From Hydrogenophaga sp. PAMC20947 (GTDB lineage Bacteria > Pseudomonadota > Gammaproteobacteria > Burkholderiales > Burkholderiaceae_C), in NCBI RefSeq assembly GCF_004795855.1, contig NZ_CP039252.1, forward strand, positions 744,001 through 808,000: DNA of 64,000 bases, written 5' to 3'. Under the pieces are notes generated by a model that worked only from the letters and a program-made list of their open reading frames with translations, did not search any database and was not told the origin of the DNA. Positions 17,761-25,740 of this stretch are shown here, in pieces. The translations under genes and the position numbers were made by a program. Position 1 is the first letter of the stretch. The number at the start of each line of letters is the position of its first letter.

Positions 17761-18429
17761 ATGCGCATCCTGCTGGCCGAAGATGAACGCGAACTCGCGC
17801 AATGGCTCGTGCGGGCTCTCCATCAAAGCGACTTTCAGGTCGACTGGGTTGACGACGGCCGCATGGTTAGGCACAGCGTCAAGGCAACGCGTTACGACGC
17901 ACTGATCCTGGATCTGGGCCTGCCAGGGCTGGGCGGACACGAGGTTCTGGCCGATCTGCGCGAGGCCGACGAACGCCTGCCGATACTGATTTTGACTGCG
18001 CGCGATTCGTTGATCGAGCGGGTCAGCAGCTTGCGCGAAGGCGCCGACGATTTCCTCGCCAAACCTTTTGAGCTGGAGGAACTGGAAGCCCGTCTGATGG
18101 CGCTGATCCGGCGTGCCCGAGGGAGTGATCACCCCCGCTTTGCCTGCGGGGCGCTGACCTACGACGCTGCCAGCAAGCAGTTCACCTTGCAGCACGAAAC
18201 GCTGCCACTGACGCCACGCGAACACGCTGTATTGCGTGCCTTGATCCAGCGCAGCGGTGAACCCATGACCAAACATGAAATTCTGGACCGCGTGTTCTCG
18301 GACGAGCAAGACGTCAACCCAGAGGCGGTCGAAGTGCTGGTGCACCGATTGCGAAAGCGGCTGGCACACAGCACAGTTCGCATCACCACCCTTCGCGGGT
18401 TGGGTTACGTGCTGGAGGGCGACGCGTGA
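17761..18429 (+). CDS. tctD: Response regulator, OmpR/TctD type
   Basis: This 222-residue protein has a receiver domain at 1-115 with phospho-acceptor Asp51 (LILDLGLPG), acidic Glu7/Asp8, Thr (LTARDS) and Lys in LAKPFE. A winged-helix DNA-binding domain occupies about 125-220 (LTPREHAVLRALIQRSGEPMTKHEIL, VEVLVHRLRKRL, IRTLRGLGYVL-like). It is followed by the kinase gene with a GTGA overlap and then by tctCBA, so it should activate the transporter in response to substrate. Confidence 0.92.
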   Translation: MRILLAEDERELAQWLVRALHQSDFQVDWVDDGRMVRHSVKATRYDALILDLGLPGLGGHEVLADLREADERLPILILTARDSLIERVSSLREGADDFLAKPFELEELEARLMALIRRARGSDHPRFACGALTYDAASKQFTLQHETLPLTPREHAVLRALIQRSGEPMTKHEILDRVFSDEQDVNPEAVEVLVHRLRKRLAHSTVRITTLRGLGYVLEGDA

Positions 18430-19841
18430 ACTTGACAAGGCTGCATCGCATGGGCCTGCGGCGAACCTTGCTGTTGGTGCTGTTTCCGGGCCTGATGCTG
18501 GTTGCAGCGGCTCAACTCTGGCTGGCCTGGCGTACCTCCGTGGATGCAGCAAATTCGGCATACGACCGTTCGCTTTTGGGCGCCATCAAGTCGATGGATG
18601 CAAACATCTCTACCGCCAGCGGGGGGCTCGGTGTCGAGCTGCCTTACATCATGCTCGAGTTCTTTCAATTGACGGCCAGCGGGCAGGTTTTCTATCGGGT
18701 GGCAACGGAGGATGGATTGATCGAAATTGGCAGCCCCGACTTGCCAGCCCCGCCGAATGTCCTGGCCACCGGCAAGCCTCAGTTCAGTGATGCCGTCTAC
18801 TTCGGCGAGCCGGTTCGGATCGGTTCCTACGCGCGCCTGCTGGACCGCCCGCTTTCAGGCCACGCAAGCGCTCAGCGTGTGATCATTCAGGTTGCGGAGA
18901 CACTGGAATCCCGTCATGAGTTCACCCGCGCACTGGTGTTGCAGGCAGTGGCACGCGATGTGATTCTGATTCTGACGGCGACCATCTTGCTGGTCCTGGC
19001 TGTGGGTTGGGCGTTGCGGCCCTTGGCGCATTTGCGCAATGCGGTGGTGGCCCGAAAGACCGAGGATTTGACGCCCATTTCGGCTCCCGACATTCCTGCC
19101 GACGTGCAGCCGCTGGTTGATGCGATCAATTTTCACATTGAGCGCAACCGCCGAATGGTCGAAGCTAGGCGGCGCTTTGTCGACGATGCCTCGCATCAGC
19201 TTCGAACGCCATTGGCCACTTTGGCCACGCAGATCGCCTACGCATTGCGTGAACCCGATCAGGACAAGCTGCGAGGTGCTGTGGCGGCCATCCGGCTGCA
19301 ACTGGATGAAACGGTGCGCCAGACCAACCAGATGCTTGCGTTGGCGCGGGCCGAGAGTGCCGAGTTTGTGGTCGAACACATCGATGCCGGCGAACTGGCC
19401 CTTGAGGTGACCCAGAAGTGGTGGAGTGAATCCCGCGATCGGGGCGTCGACCTGGGCATCGAGCAGACAGACCAAGCGCTGCCGGTACTGGCCCAGTCAG
19501 GTTTGTTGAAGGAGGCCCTGTCTAACCTGGTTCACAACGCGTTGCGTTACACCCCCAGGGGTGGACAGGTGACCGTGCAAGTATCGCGACAGGGAGCAAC
19601 GGCTTTGATTGCTGTGGTGGACAACGGGCCTGGCATTCCGGAAACGGAGCTGAGCCGTGCCGGCGAGCGGTTTTTTCGCGGCAGCAACATGAGCGAGCCA
19701 GGGACGGGTCTGGGTCTGGCGATTGTCCGGTCGATCACCGAACGGCTGGGTGGCTCCTTGCTGCTTGCTCCCGGCGAGGAAGGGCGCGGGCTGGTCGCGA
19801 CCATCACCCTTCCCCTGGTCGGGCCAGCGTCGCAAGCCTAG
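18426..19841 (+). CDS. tctE: Sensor histidine kinase, TctE type
   Basis: This 471-residue kinase has membrane helices at about 12-33 and 174-195 flanking a periplasmic sensor region. A HAMP-like linker follows, then the dimerisation box with His257 (VDDASHQLRTPLATL), and the catalytic ATPase with N box (LSNLVHNALRYTPRGG), G1 (VVDNGPGIP) and G2 (GTGLGLAIVRSI). Translation begins at a GTG overlapping the tctD stop. It presumably senses an extracellular carboxylate transported by the adjacent TctCBA. Confidence 0.93.
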   Translation: MNLTRLHRMGLRRTLLLVLFPGLMLVAAAQLWLAWRTSVDAANSAYDRSLLGAIKSMDANISTASGGLGVELPYIMLEFFQLTASGQVFYRVATEDGLIEIGSPDLPAPPNVLATGKPQFSDAVYFGEPVRIGSYARLLDRPLSGHASAQRVIIQVAETLESRHEFTRALVLQAVARDVILILTATILLVLAVGWALRPLAHLRNAVVARKTEDLTPISAPDIPADVQPLVDAINFHIERNRRMVEARRRFVDDASHQLRTPLATLATQIAYALREPDQDKLRGAVAAIRLQLDETVRQTNQMLALARAESAEFVVEHIDAGELALEVTQKWWSESRDRGVDLGIEQTDQALPVLAQSGLLKEALSNLVHNALRYTPRGGQVTVQVSRQGATALIAVVDNGPGIPETELSRAGERFFRGSNMSEPGTGLGLAIVRSITERLGGSLLLAPGEEGRGLVATITLPLVGPASQA

Positions 19842-19870
19842 GGTTACCCCGTATGTTTTCGCGTATTTTC

Positions 19871-19888
19871 TGAAAGCTGCTTGAAAGC
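19871..19888 (+). promoter_or_regulatory. Direct repeat upstream of tctC, candidate TctD box
   Basis: TGAAAGC occurs twice with 11-base spacing (19871-19877 and 19882-19888), about 80-95 bases before the tctC ATG. OmpR-type regulators bind tandem half-sites one helical turn apart, so this fits a TctD activator site. No experimental consensus was checked. Confidence 0.45.
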
Positions 19889-19966
19889 GCCGCCTCGGTA
19901 AAGTTTCTGCATCCCCGGCGATTCCACGTTTTTGGGGACTCACCAACAACCGATGGAGACTTTCCG

Positions 19967-20956
19967 ATGAATTTCAAATTTCCCATGATGGCCCTTGTCC
20001 TTGCTTGCTCAGCCGTTTCCGCAACGGCAGGCCCGCTGGACAAAACTGAATGCATTGCCCCCGCGAAACCGGGTGGTGGTTTTGACCTGACCTGCAAGCT
20101 GGTACAGACCGCGCTGCTAGACGGAAAGTACATCGCCGACCCTATGCGTGTGACCTACATGCCCGGTGGCATTGGCGCCGTTGCCTACAATTCCGTGATT
20201 GCTCAGCGCCCGGATGAGAACAACACCATTGTTGCGTTCTCGGGTGGTTCGCTGCTGAACTTGGCTCAAGGAAAATTTGGTCGCTACAACGAGAACGATG
20301 TCCGCTGGTTGTCGGCGATTGGTGCAGATTTCGGCGCGATCATTGTCAGCGAAAGCTCGCCCTACAAAACTTTGAAAGACGTGCTGGCAGCCGTGAAGGC
20401 CGATCCGACCAAGGTGGTGTTCGGCGCGGGAGGCACTGTGGGGAGCCAGGACTGGATGAAAGCCGCGCTGACCGCCAAGGCCGCCGGCGTTGACCCCAGG
20501 GCCATGCGTTTTGTTGCCTTCGAAGGCGGTGGCGAAGCCATCACCGCATTGCAAGGCGGTCACATTCACGTCTACTCGGGCGATGCGTCTGAGGCAGTTC
20601 AGCAGCAGCTCGCAGGTTCGAAGATCCGCGTGCTGGCGGTGATGGCTGACAAGCGTCTTCCGGGTGCATTGGCTTCGATTCCGACAGCAAAAGAACAGGG
20701 TGCCGATATCCAGTGGCCCATCATCCGCGGCTTTTACATGGGGCCAAAGGTCAGCGATACCGACTTCAAGACCTGGAGCGACACCTTCAAGAAAATGATG
20801 GCCACGCCCGCATACGAGAAGCTGCGTGCAGAGCGCGGATTGTTCCCGTTTGATTTGGTCGGTGCAGAAGCCGATGCCTACGCGAAGAAGCGGGTCGGTG
20901 AGTACCGCCTGCTGGCGCAAGAATTCGGTTTGGCTGTCACGCCCCCCGCCAAGTAA
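19967..20956 (+). CDS. tctC: TTT periplasmic binding protein, TctC family (locus 2)
   Basis: This 329-residue protein has a signal peptide MNFKFPMMALVLACSAVSATAG. It has ECIAPAKPGGGFDLTCKLVQ, YMPGGIGAVAYN, GGSLLNLAQGKFG and DVLAAVKADPTKVVFGAGGTVGSQDW. The ECIAPAKPGGGFDLTC start is like that of the citrate-binding TctC of Salmonella as I recall. It differs clearly from the binding protein at 13672. With TctDE upstream and TctBA downstream it forms a complete regulated importer. Confidence 0.93.
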   Translation: MNFKFPMMALVLACSAVSATAGPLDKTECIAPAKPGGGFDLTCKLVQTALLDGKYIADPMRVTYMPGGIGAVAYNSVIAQRPDENNTIVAFSGGSLLNLAQGKFGRYNENDVRWLSAIGADFGAIIVSESSPYKTLKDVLAAVKADPTKVVFGAGGTVGSQDWMKAALTAKAAGVDPRAMRFVAFEGGGEAITALQGGHIHVYSGDASEAVQQQLAGSKIRVLAVMADKRLPGALASIPTAKEQGADIQWPIIRGFYMGPKVSDTDFKTWSDTFKKMMATPAYEKLRAERGLFPFDLVGAEADAYAKKRVGEYRLLAQEFGLAVTPPAK

Positions 20957-20967
20957 CCCTCGCCTGA

Positions 20968-21001
20968 CATGGGCGGTCGATCGACGATCGCGCCGCCCAT
21001 G
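20968..21001 (+). promoter_or_regulatory. Intercistronic stem-loop between tctC and tctB (locus 2)
   Basis: CATGGGCGG and CCGCCCATG make a perfect 9-base stem just after the tctC stop. The loop itself contains nested CGATCG pieces. No T-run follows. It parallels the stem at 13632 in the other TTT operon. Confidence 0.55.
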
Positions 21002-21070
21002 CATGCCCTCGAAATGGCAGTTGGCCCACTCGGAGCCGAATCCGCTGCCGTCCACTTAAGAGAGATTTTC

Positions 21071-21517
21071 ATGAGTGATCGCATCCTCGGGGCGGCATGT
21101 GTTGTGCTCGCCATTGCAATGGCGTGGTTTGCGCAAGCCTACGCACCACCCATTTCGTATGAACCCGTCGGGCCTCGAGCGTTCCCTCGCTTGCTGGCGG
21201 GTTTGATGGCCATTGGTGGGGCGTGGCTGGTCTTCAAGCCATCCTTCGTCGAGAACCCGTTTCAAGGCGGCGCAATCAAGCTCATCGCCTTGAGTGTTGT
21301 GACCGTCTTTTTCTATGCGTTTCTTTTTCAGGTGTTGGGCTTCACCTTCGCAACGGCCTTGATGGCGGTGCCTGTGGGCATGGCTTTCGGCGGCACCTGG
21401 CGCCAGTCTTTGCTCGGCGGTGCCGGGCTCGGCATCGGTCTGTTCCTGCTGTTTGACAAGGCACTCGATGTCGTGTTGCCGACCGGCATTCTCAGTTTCA
21501 TTCTCGGGGGCCGCTGA
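21071..21517 (+). CDS. tctB: TTT transporter small membrane subunit, TctB family (locus 2)
   Basis: This 148-residue protein has four helices and the SYEPVGPRAFPRLLAGLM motif typical of TctB/DUF1468. The ATG at 21071 is preceded by AGAGATTTTC. A frame extends upstream to 20969 but runs through the hairpin and lacks family similarity. The stop overlaps the tctA ATG by one base. Confidence 0.9.
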   Translation: MSDRILGAACVVLAIAMAWFAQAYAPPISYEPVGPRAFPRLLAGLMAIGGAWLVFKPSFVENPFQGGAIKLIALSVVTVFFYAFLFQVLGFTFATALMAVPVGMAFGGTWRQSLLGGAGLGIGLFLLFDKALDVVLPTGILSFILGGR

Positions 21518-23025
21518 TGGACACCTTGCAACACCTCTTTGCCGGCTTTGTCGTCGCGCTGTCATTGCAAAACCTGCTGGTTGCCGCGCTCGGCGCCTTC
21601 TTGGGCACCGTGGTGGGCATGTTGCCCGGCCTGGGTCCGATCAATGGCGTTGCCATCTTGATGCCGCTGGCCTTCGCGCTCAAATTGCCTCCTGAAACGG
21701 CCTTGATCCTGCTCGCGGCGGTCTATGTTGGCTGTGAGTACGGTGGGCGCATTTCGTCCATCTTGTTGAACGTCCCCGGGGACGCCGGCGCCATCATGAC
21801 CACGCTGGATGGATACCCTCTTGCGCGCAAGGGCATGGGAGGGGTTGCATTGTCGCTCTCAGCCTGGAGTTCTTTTGTCGGATCTATCGTCGCGACCATC
21901 GGCATTGTGGCGTTTGCCCCCTTGCTCGCGCGCTGGGCACTGGCCTTCGGCCCAGCTGAATACTTCGCGTTGATGTGTTTTGCTTTCGCCTGTATTGCTG
22001 GCCTGATGGGCGACGCGCCGATGAAGGCGGCGCTGGCTGCCGTCATCGGCCTCTCGCTCTCAACCATCGGGCTTGACTCCAATTCGGGGGTCTACCGCTT
22101 CACCGGCGGCGACGTGCACCTGTCTGACGGCATCCAGTTCATCGTCGTTGTCATCGGCGTGTTTTCGATCAGCGAGATTCTGCTGATGCTTGAGTACCAG
22201 TTCAGCAGCGCGGGCATGATCAAAGAAACGGGCCGCAATCTGTTTAACTGGGTCGAGATGAAATTCACCTGGTGGGCTACCTTGCGTTCGAGCGTGGTCG
22301 GATTCGTGGTTGGTGTACTGCCTGGTGCTGGCGCGACCATTGCCAGCGCGATGACCTACTCAATGGAAAAGCGCATGGCCGGCGACAGCGGCACCTTTGG
22401 CGAAGGCGATCTTCGTGGGCTGGCAGCGCCCGAAGCTGCGAACAACGCATCGGCAGCCGGATCATTTGTTCCCATGCTCACACTGGGTGTGCCCGGCTCG
22501 GGCACCACGGCGGTGATGGTTGGTGCACTCTCGCTGTACAACATCACGCCAGGGCCGGCACTGTTCACACAGCAACCCGGACTGGTCTGGGGCCTGATCG
22601 CGTCATTGTTTATCGCCAACGTCATGCTGCTGTTCATCAACATTCCTCTGGTCGGTGTGTTCACCAGAGTGCTGCGCGTTCCGAACTGGATGCTGGTGCC
22701 GGGCATCCTGGCGGTGAGCACAGTCGGCGTTTACGCGGTGCATGCGACCACGTTTGACCTGATGCTGATGGCCGGGTTTGGCCTGGTGGGGTATTTGCTG
22801 CGCAAGCAAGGTGTTCCGATGGCCCCGCTGATTCTCGGCTTCGTTCTGGGCGACATGATGGAGCAAAACTTGCGACGTGCCCTGTCCATCACCAATGGCG
22901 AGTTCGGCATCTTGTTCGAGAGCCCGATAGCGATTGGCCTCTGGGTTTGCGCCGCTGCGATGGTCATCCTGCCTCCAGTGATTCGCAAGTTGAGCAAATC
23001 GAAGGCACAGAACTTGACGTCTTGA
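21517..23025 (+). CDS. tctA: TTT transporter large membrane subunit, TctA family (locus 2)
   Basis: This 502-residue multi-span membrane protein has the TctA landmarks GMLPGLGPINGVAILMPLAF, EYGGRISSILLNVPGDAGAIMTTLDGYPLARKG, GVLPGAGATIASAMTYSMEK and APEAANNASAAGSFVPMLTLGVPGSGTTAVM. Translational coupling with tctB (TGATG) is clear. It is last in the tctDECBA unit; no terminator is visible right after it. Confidence 0.95.
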   Translation: MDTLQHLFAGFVVALSLQNLLVAALGAFLGTVVGMLPGLGPINGVAILMPLAFALKLPPETALILLAAVYVGCEYGGRISSILLNVPGDAGAIMTTLDGYPLARKGMGGVALSLSAWSSFVGSIVATIGIVAFAPLLARWALAFGPAEYFALMCFAFACIAGLMGDAPMKAALAAVIGLSLSTIGLDSNSGVYRFTGGDVHLSDGIQFIVVVIGVFSISEILLMLEYQFSSAGMIKETGRNLFNWVEMKFTWWATLRSSVVGFVVGVLPGAGATIASAMTYSMEKRMAGDSGTFGEGDLRGLAAPEAANNASAAGSFVPMLTLGVPGSGTTAVMVGALSLYNITPGPALFTQQPGLVWGLIASLFIANVMLLFINIPLVGVFTRVLRVPNWMLVPGILAVSTVGVYAVHATTFDLMLMAGFGLVGYLLRKQGVPMAPLILGFVLGDMMEQNLRRALSITNGEFGILFESPIAIGLWVCAAAMVILPPVIRKLSKSKAQNLTS

Positions 23026-23744
23026 TCATCAGCAAGGCTGACTCTGATTCGTTCTCGCTGCACAGGGTTTAGAGCACTTCTATGCTGAGCAGAGGGGATC
23101 CTCGATTCGAGGAAACGCTCGAACTCGCTGATCTCGCGTCTGACGTCCAAGGTTTGACTCAGCCCGCTTTCAGCTGGCGTGTGCGACCCGGTACCGCCAC
23201 CCGTTTGAAAACTGAGCAAGGCTTCATAGTTTGTGGGTGGTTCTCGAATCTGCCAGGCGCTGCTCAATGCCTGGTGGCTGCTTCTGAGCGTTCATCGCAC
23301 CGGGTGGCCACTTGGCTGTTACAGCTTTGCCTAGTAGAGCGGTCCGCCGGTTCGAAAAGTACCACCGCCTGCTAGGGGTCGAGAGCTCCAGTTCACCATT
23401 AGCGTGAACAGTCGTTCCAGCGATCTTGTCTGCCTGGCACCTGTCATGTGACCGGTCTGGGGGGCGGATTCAACCGGTCGCTCGGGTCCTTGTTCAGCGA
23501 ATGACAGGTTACATAACTCGCGAACGTTCAGGCGTCAAATTCCTATGTCTGGACCCAGCCTTGAGCCGACCTTGGCTGCACCTCGGTGAACTGCCGTTCA
23601 TGGCCGACAGTGTGAGTACGAAGCGGCTCCGGGAATCTGACTTCCGGTGCGACGACCCTGCCGGCCAAAGTCAGCTTGCGGCATATCCAAGGGAAACTCT
23701 TGACAACGCTGTTCACTGTAGAAGCCAAGCTCAGCGTTCGATGA
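23026..23744. other. Non-coding gap with dispersed repeat
   Basis: This lies between tctA and higA. It includes the repeat copy at 23448-23681. The segment 23080-23380 has open frames without family resemblance and I regard it as decayed DNA. Confidence 0.55.
23448..23681. repeat. Dispersed repeat, copy 2
   Basis: 23471-23681 aligns along its whole length with 8685-8895. Its outer 33 bases (GTGACCGGTCTGGGG plus the CAACCGGTCG block) also match the fragment at 17455-17508. It is non-coding and in the same orientation as copy 1. Confidence 0.75.
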
Positions 23745-24116
23745 TCAACCTGCAGCCGTCTCCGCAATCAGCACATCGGCCGGGATGCCCAGGCTCTTGT
23801 GCAGTCTGCGGATCATGGCCAGCGTCAGCGGGCGCTTGCGGCTCAGGACCTCGTAGACGCGGTTGCTTTTGCCAATGATCGGCTCAAGATCTTTGACGGA
23901 CAGACCGCTCTGATCCATCCGGAATTTGATGGCTTCCACTGGATCAGGCGCGGTGATAGGTACGTGCTTGGCCTCGTAGGCCTGCACCAGCGTGGCCAGA
24001 ATGTCCAGACGATCGCCCTCCGGCGTGCCCAGATCAGGGTCGGAATCCATCAAGGCTGAAATTTCTTTGAGAGTGGCCTTGTAGTCTGCTTCGGTGTGGA
24101 TAGGGCGGATGTCCAT
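23745..24116 (-). CDS. higA: HigA-type antitoxin with HTH domain
   Basis: This 123-residue antitoxin has an N-terminal part (DIRPIHTEADYKATLKEISALM) typical of HigA proteins of the HigBA2 group. A C-terminal Cro/C1-type HTH lies at about 65-115 (IKFRMDQSGLSVKDLEPIIGKSNRVYEVLSRKRPLT). It neutralises HigB and represses the shared promoter. The gene follows higB by 18 bases; a GGAGGAAAAC Shine-Dalgarno precedes the ATG. Confidence 0.93.
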   Translation of the reverse strand: MDIRPIHTEADYKATLKEISALMDSDPDLGTPEGDRLDILATLVQAYEAKHVPITAPDPVEAIKFRMDQSGLSVKDLEPIIGKSNRVYEVLSRKRPLTLAMIRRLHKSLGIPADVLIAETAAG

Positions 24117-24134
24117 GTTTTCCTCCGTGGCCGG

Positions 24135-24437
24135 TCAGGCCATTTCAACGGTTTCTGCGTCCACTGCGCCGTACTCCTTGTGGGTGCCGACAAACTTCAC
24201 GTAGACGATCTGTAACTTGTACGCAATGGCCACGATCAGCCGATAGTCATTGCCTTTGATATTGAAGACCACGCGACGGTTCTTCAGCACGCTGGCGCTG
24301 CGGTACTGCAGCTTGATGTCAGCCGGCTGGGTCCAGGTCGCACTCGTGGCTTCCTCGTACCAAGCCTTCAGCGGCTGCCCGGCGTCGGGATAGCGCACCC
24401 AGAAGGCCCGAAGGGTAGACACGGCAATCACTCGCAT
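24135..24437 (-). CDS. higB: HigB-type mRNA interferase toxin (RelE superfamily)
   Basis: This 100-residue toxin starts MRVIAVSTLRAFWVRYPDAGQPLKAWYEE and contains LKNRRVVFNIKGNDYRLIVAIAYKLQIVYVKFVGTHKEYG, the HigB signature. It cleaves ribosome-associated mRNA when HigA is lost. I chose the ATG at 24437 rather than the frame start at 24473, because the latter includes promoter sequence. The transcript predicted from the promoter starts almost at the ATG, so it may be leaderless. Toxin-first order is normal for higBA. Confidence 0.93.
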   Translation of the reverse strand: MRVIAVSTLRAFWVRYPDAGQPLKAWYEEATSATWTQPADIKLQYRSASVLKNRRVVFNIKGNDYRLIVAIAYKLQIVYVKFVGTHKEYGAVDAETVEMA

Positions 24438-24444
24438 CAGTCGA

Positions 24445-24473
24445 AGTGTAGTCCCAAAATGGGACTTGGGCAA
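24445..24473 (-). promoter_or_regulatory. higBA promoter with palindromic operator filling the spacer
   Basis: On the minus strand -35 TTGCCC (24468-24473) and -10 TACACT (24445-24450) are 17 bases apart. The palindrome AGTCCCA-nnn-TGGGACT (24450-24466) occupies the spacer almost exactly. This is the expected arrangement for HigA autorepression (inference). Confidence 0.7.
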
Positions 24474-25194
24474 GCGGCATCCAGGCGCGGCGGGTGATCA
24501 AGGCGTCCAAGATTGGCTGTGAATGGGCGTGTTTGCGGTTGTCCGATCTGGCGCAGCGTTGGTCAGCCGGATTTCCGAAATGCCCGTTTGGTACAGGTGG
24601 GCACCCATGTTGGGGGGCAGACAAAAACTTGGACGACCAGGACATCGTCCAAGTTTTTGTATGAAGATCGCATAGCAATCCACGTTTTCATCCGCGCCCC
24701 CAGTGGGTCAAGCTTCCATCGGCGCCAACAGCTGTGCCATCTTGTCCACACGGGATGTGGCTTAGGCTGTTGATAACTTGATGAACAACTGCCAGAGGGC
24801 CCGTATCCACTGGCTTTGCGGATGGTGCCTAAAGATTGGGCAGACAGCTGCCTGATCTGCACTTTTAGAAAAGGCTGTTCCGATGACCGGCCCACAAAAC
24901 ACCGGGCGTTTCGGAGTACGTGGGCGCTTGAATCGCCGCCCGGATCCGACAGGGCCCACCGGGTGACCGTCCTGGGCACCCTCAACGGCAGAAATGGCTT
25001 GGCATCGGTTCATGTGGCCGGTGCTGACCACGCGGGTCCGATGTGTACATGGGTGGGAGATGGCGGCGGCAAAGGCGCAGGCCTCACCACAGGGCTTCGT
25101 GATCGGTTGCGCCGGTGGCATGCGTGCGACCCGCCGGCCAGGCGGACATCGGGTGTCAGGAATTTGGTGCAATCCCAGCAGACAGTGAGGAAAG
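24474..25194. other. Non-coding gap with large inverted repeat
   Basis: About 720 bases carry no recognisable gene. Besides the inverted repeat at 24621-24660 I see nothing specific; short frames here do not look like proteins. Confidence 0.5.
24621..24660. repeat. Perfect 16-base inverted repeat
   Basis: ACAAAAACTTGGACGA (24621-24636) and its exact reverse complement (24645-24660) flank an 8-base loop. A T-rich arm faces outward on both strands, so it can act as a bidirectional Rho-independent terminator, but no adjacent gene needs one. An ancient transposon end or MITE core is equally possible. Confidence 0.6.
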
Positions 25195-25458
25195 ATGATC
25201 GATCTGAAACAACTTCAATTTGAAGTGACCAAGGCCGCTTTGCAGTTGGCCATCTGGGAGTTTTTGAGCTATGTAGCCTTCATGGTGGTGCTGTACTTCG
25301 TGGTGAAAGCCGCCGTCCGCGATGGTGTGAATGAGTCCCGAATGGGCGTTGCGCGTGAACGCCGTGGCGGGCGGGACCCCGAAGGATGGGGTCACCCCGT
25401 GGAAGTGGCCAAGGTTCGAGATGTGGCCGACAAAATGCCACCCTTTCGAGCCGACTGA
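25195..25458 (+). CDS. Small single-span membrane protein of unknown function
   Basis: This 87-residue protein has one hydrophobic helix at about 18-40 (LAIWEFLSYVAFMVVLYFVVKAA) and a charged C-terminal tail (RMGVARERRGGRDPEGWGHP). A good GAGGAAAG Shine-Dalgarno lies 4-5 bases before the ATG, which supports it as a real gene. I do not recognise the family. It sits alone in the accessory region between higBA and the large unknown protein. Confidence 0.55.
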   Translation: MIDLKQLQFEVTKAALQLAIWEFLSYVAFMVVLYFVVKAAVRDGVNESRMGVARERRGGRDPEGWGHPVEVAKVRDVADKMPPFRAD

Positions 25459-25740
25459 TTGGCCCTTGACGGCGGCCCCATTCGGGTGACAACCCGCCTC
25501 TGTGATCGGCCCTCGGGCACCAGGAAGCGCGTCAATCCTTGAAATGGGCTCGGAATGACCACCACGCCAGGTCAGGCGCGGTGTTTCAGTGCTTTGTCGA
25601 CCCTAGAAGGAAAAATGCTTCACGGTTTGGACGGGTGACTGGGGCGCTGCGTTTTCTTTCGATCTTCATTTTTTGTGGGAGGTCGTTGAAATGAAGGCTG
25701 CCAGCCAAAGCACTCCCTGCAATCTGCACGCGCCCACGGA

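Noticed and set aside
17722..18561. 279-codon minus-strand frame over tctD
   Set aside because: Antisense shadow of the response regulator.
23082..23375. Possible gene in the gap after tctA
   Set aside because: Frames on both strands without ribosome binding sites or recognisable motifs; region next to a degenerate repeat.
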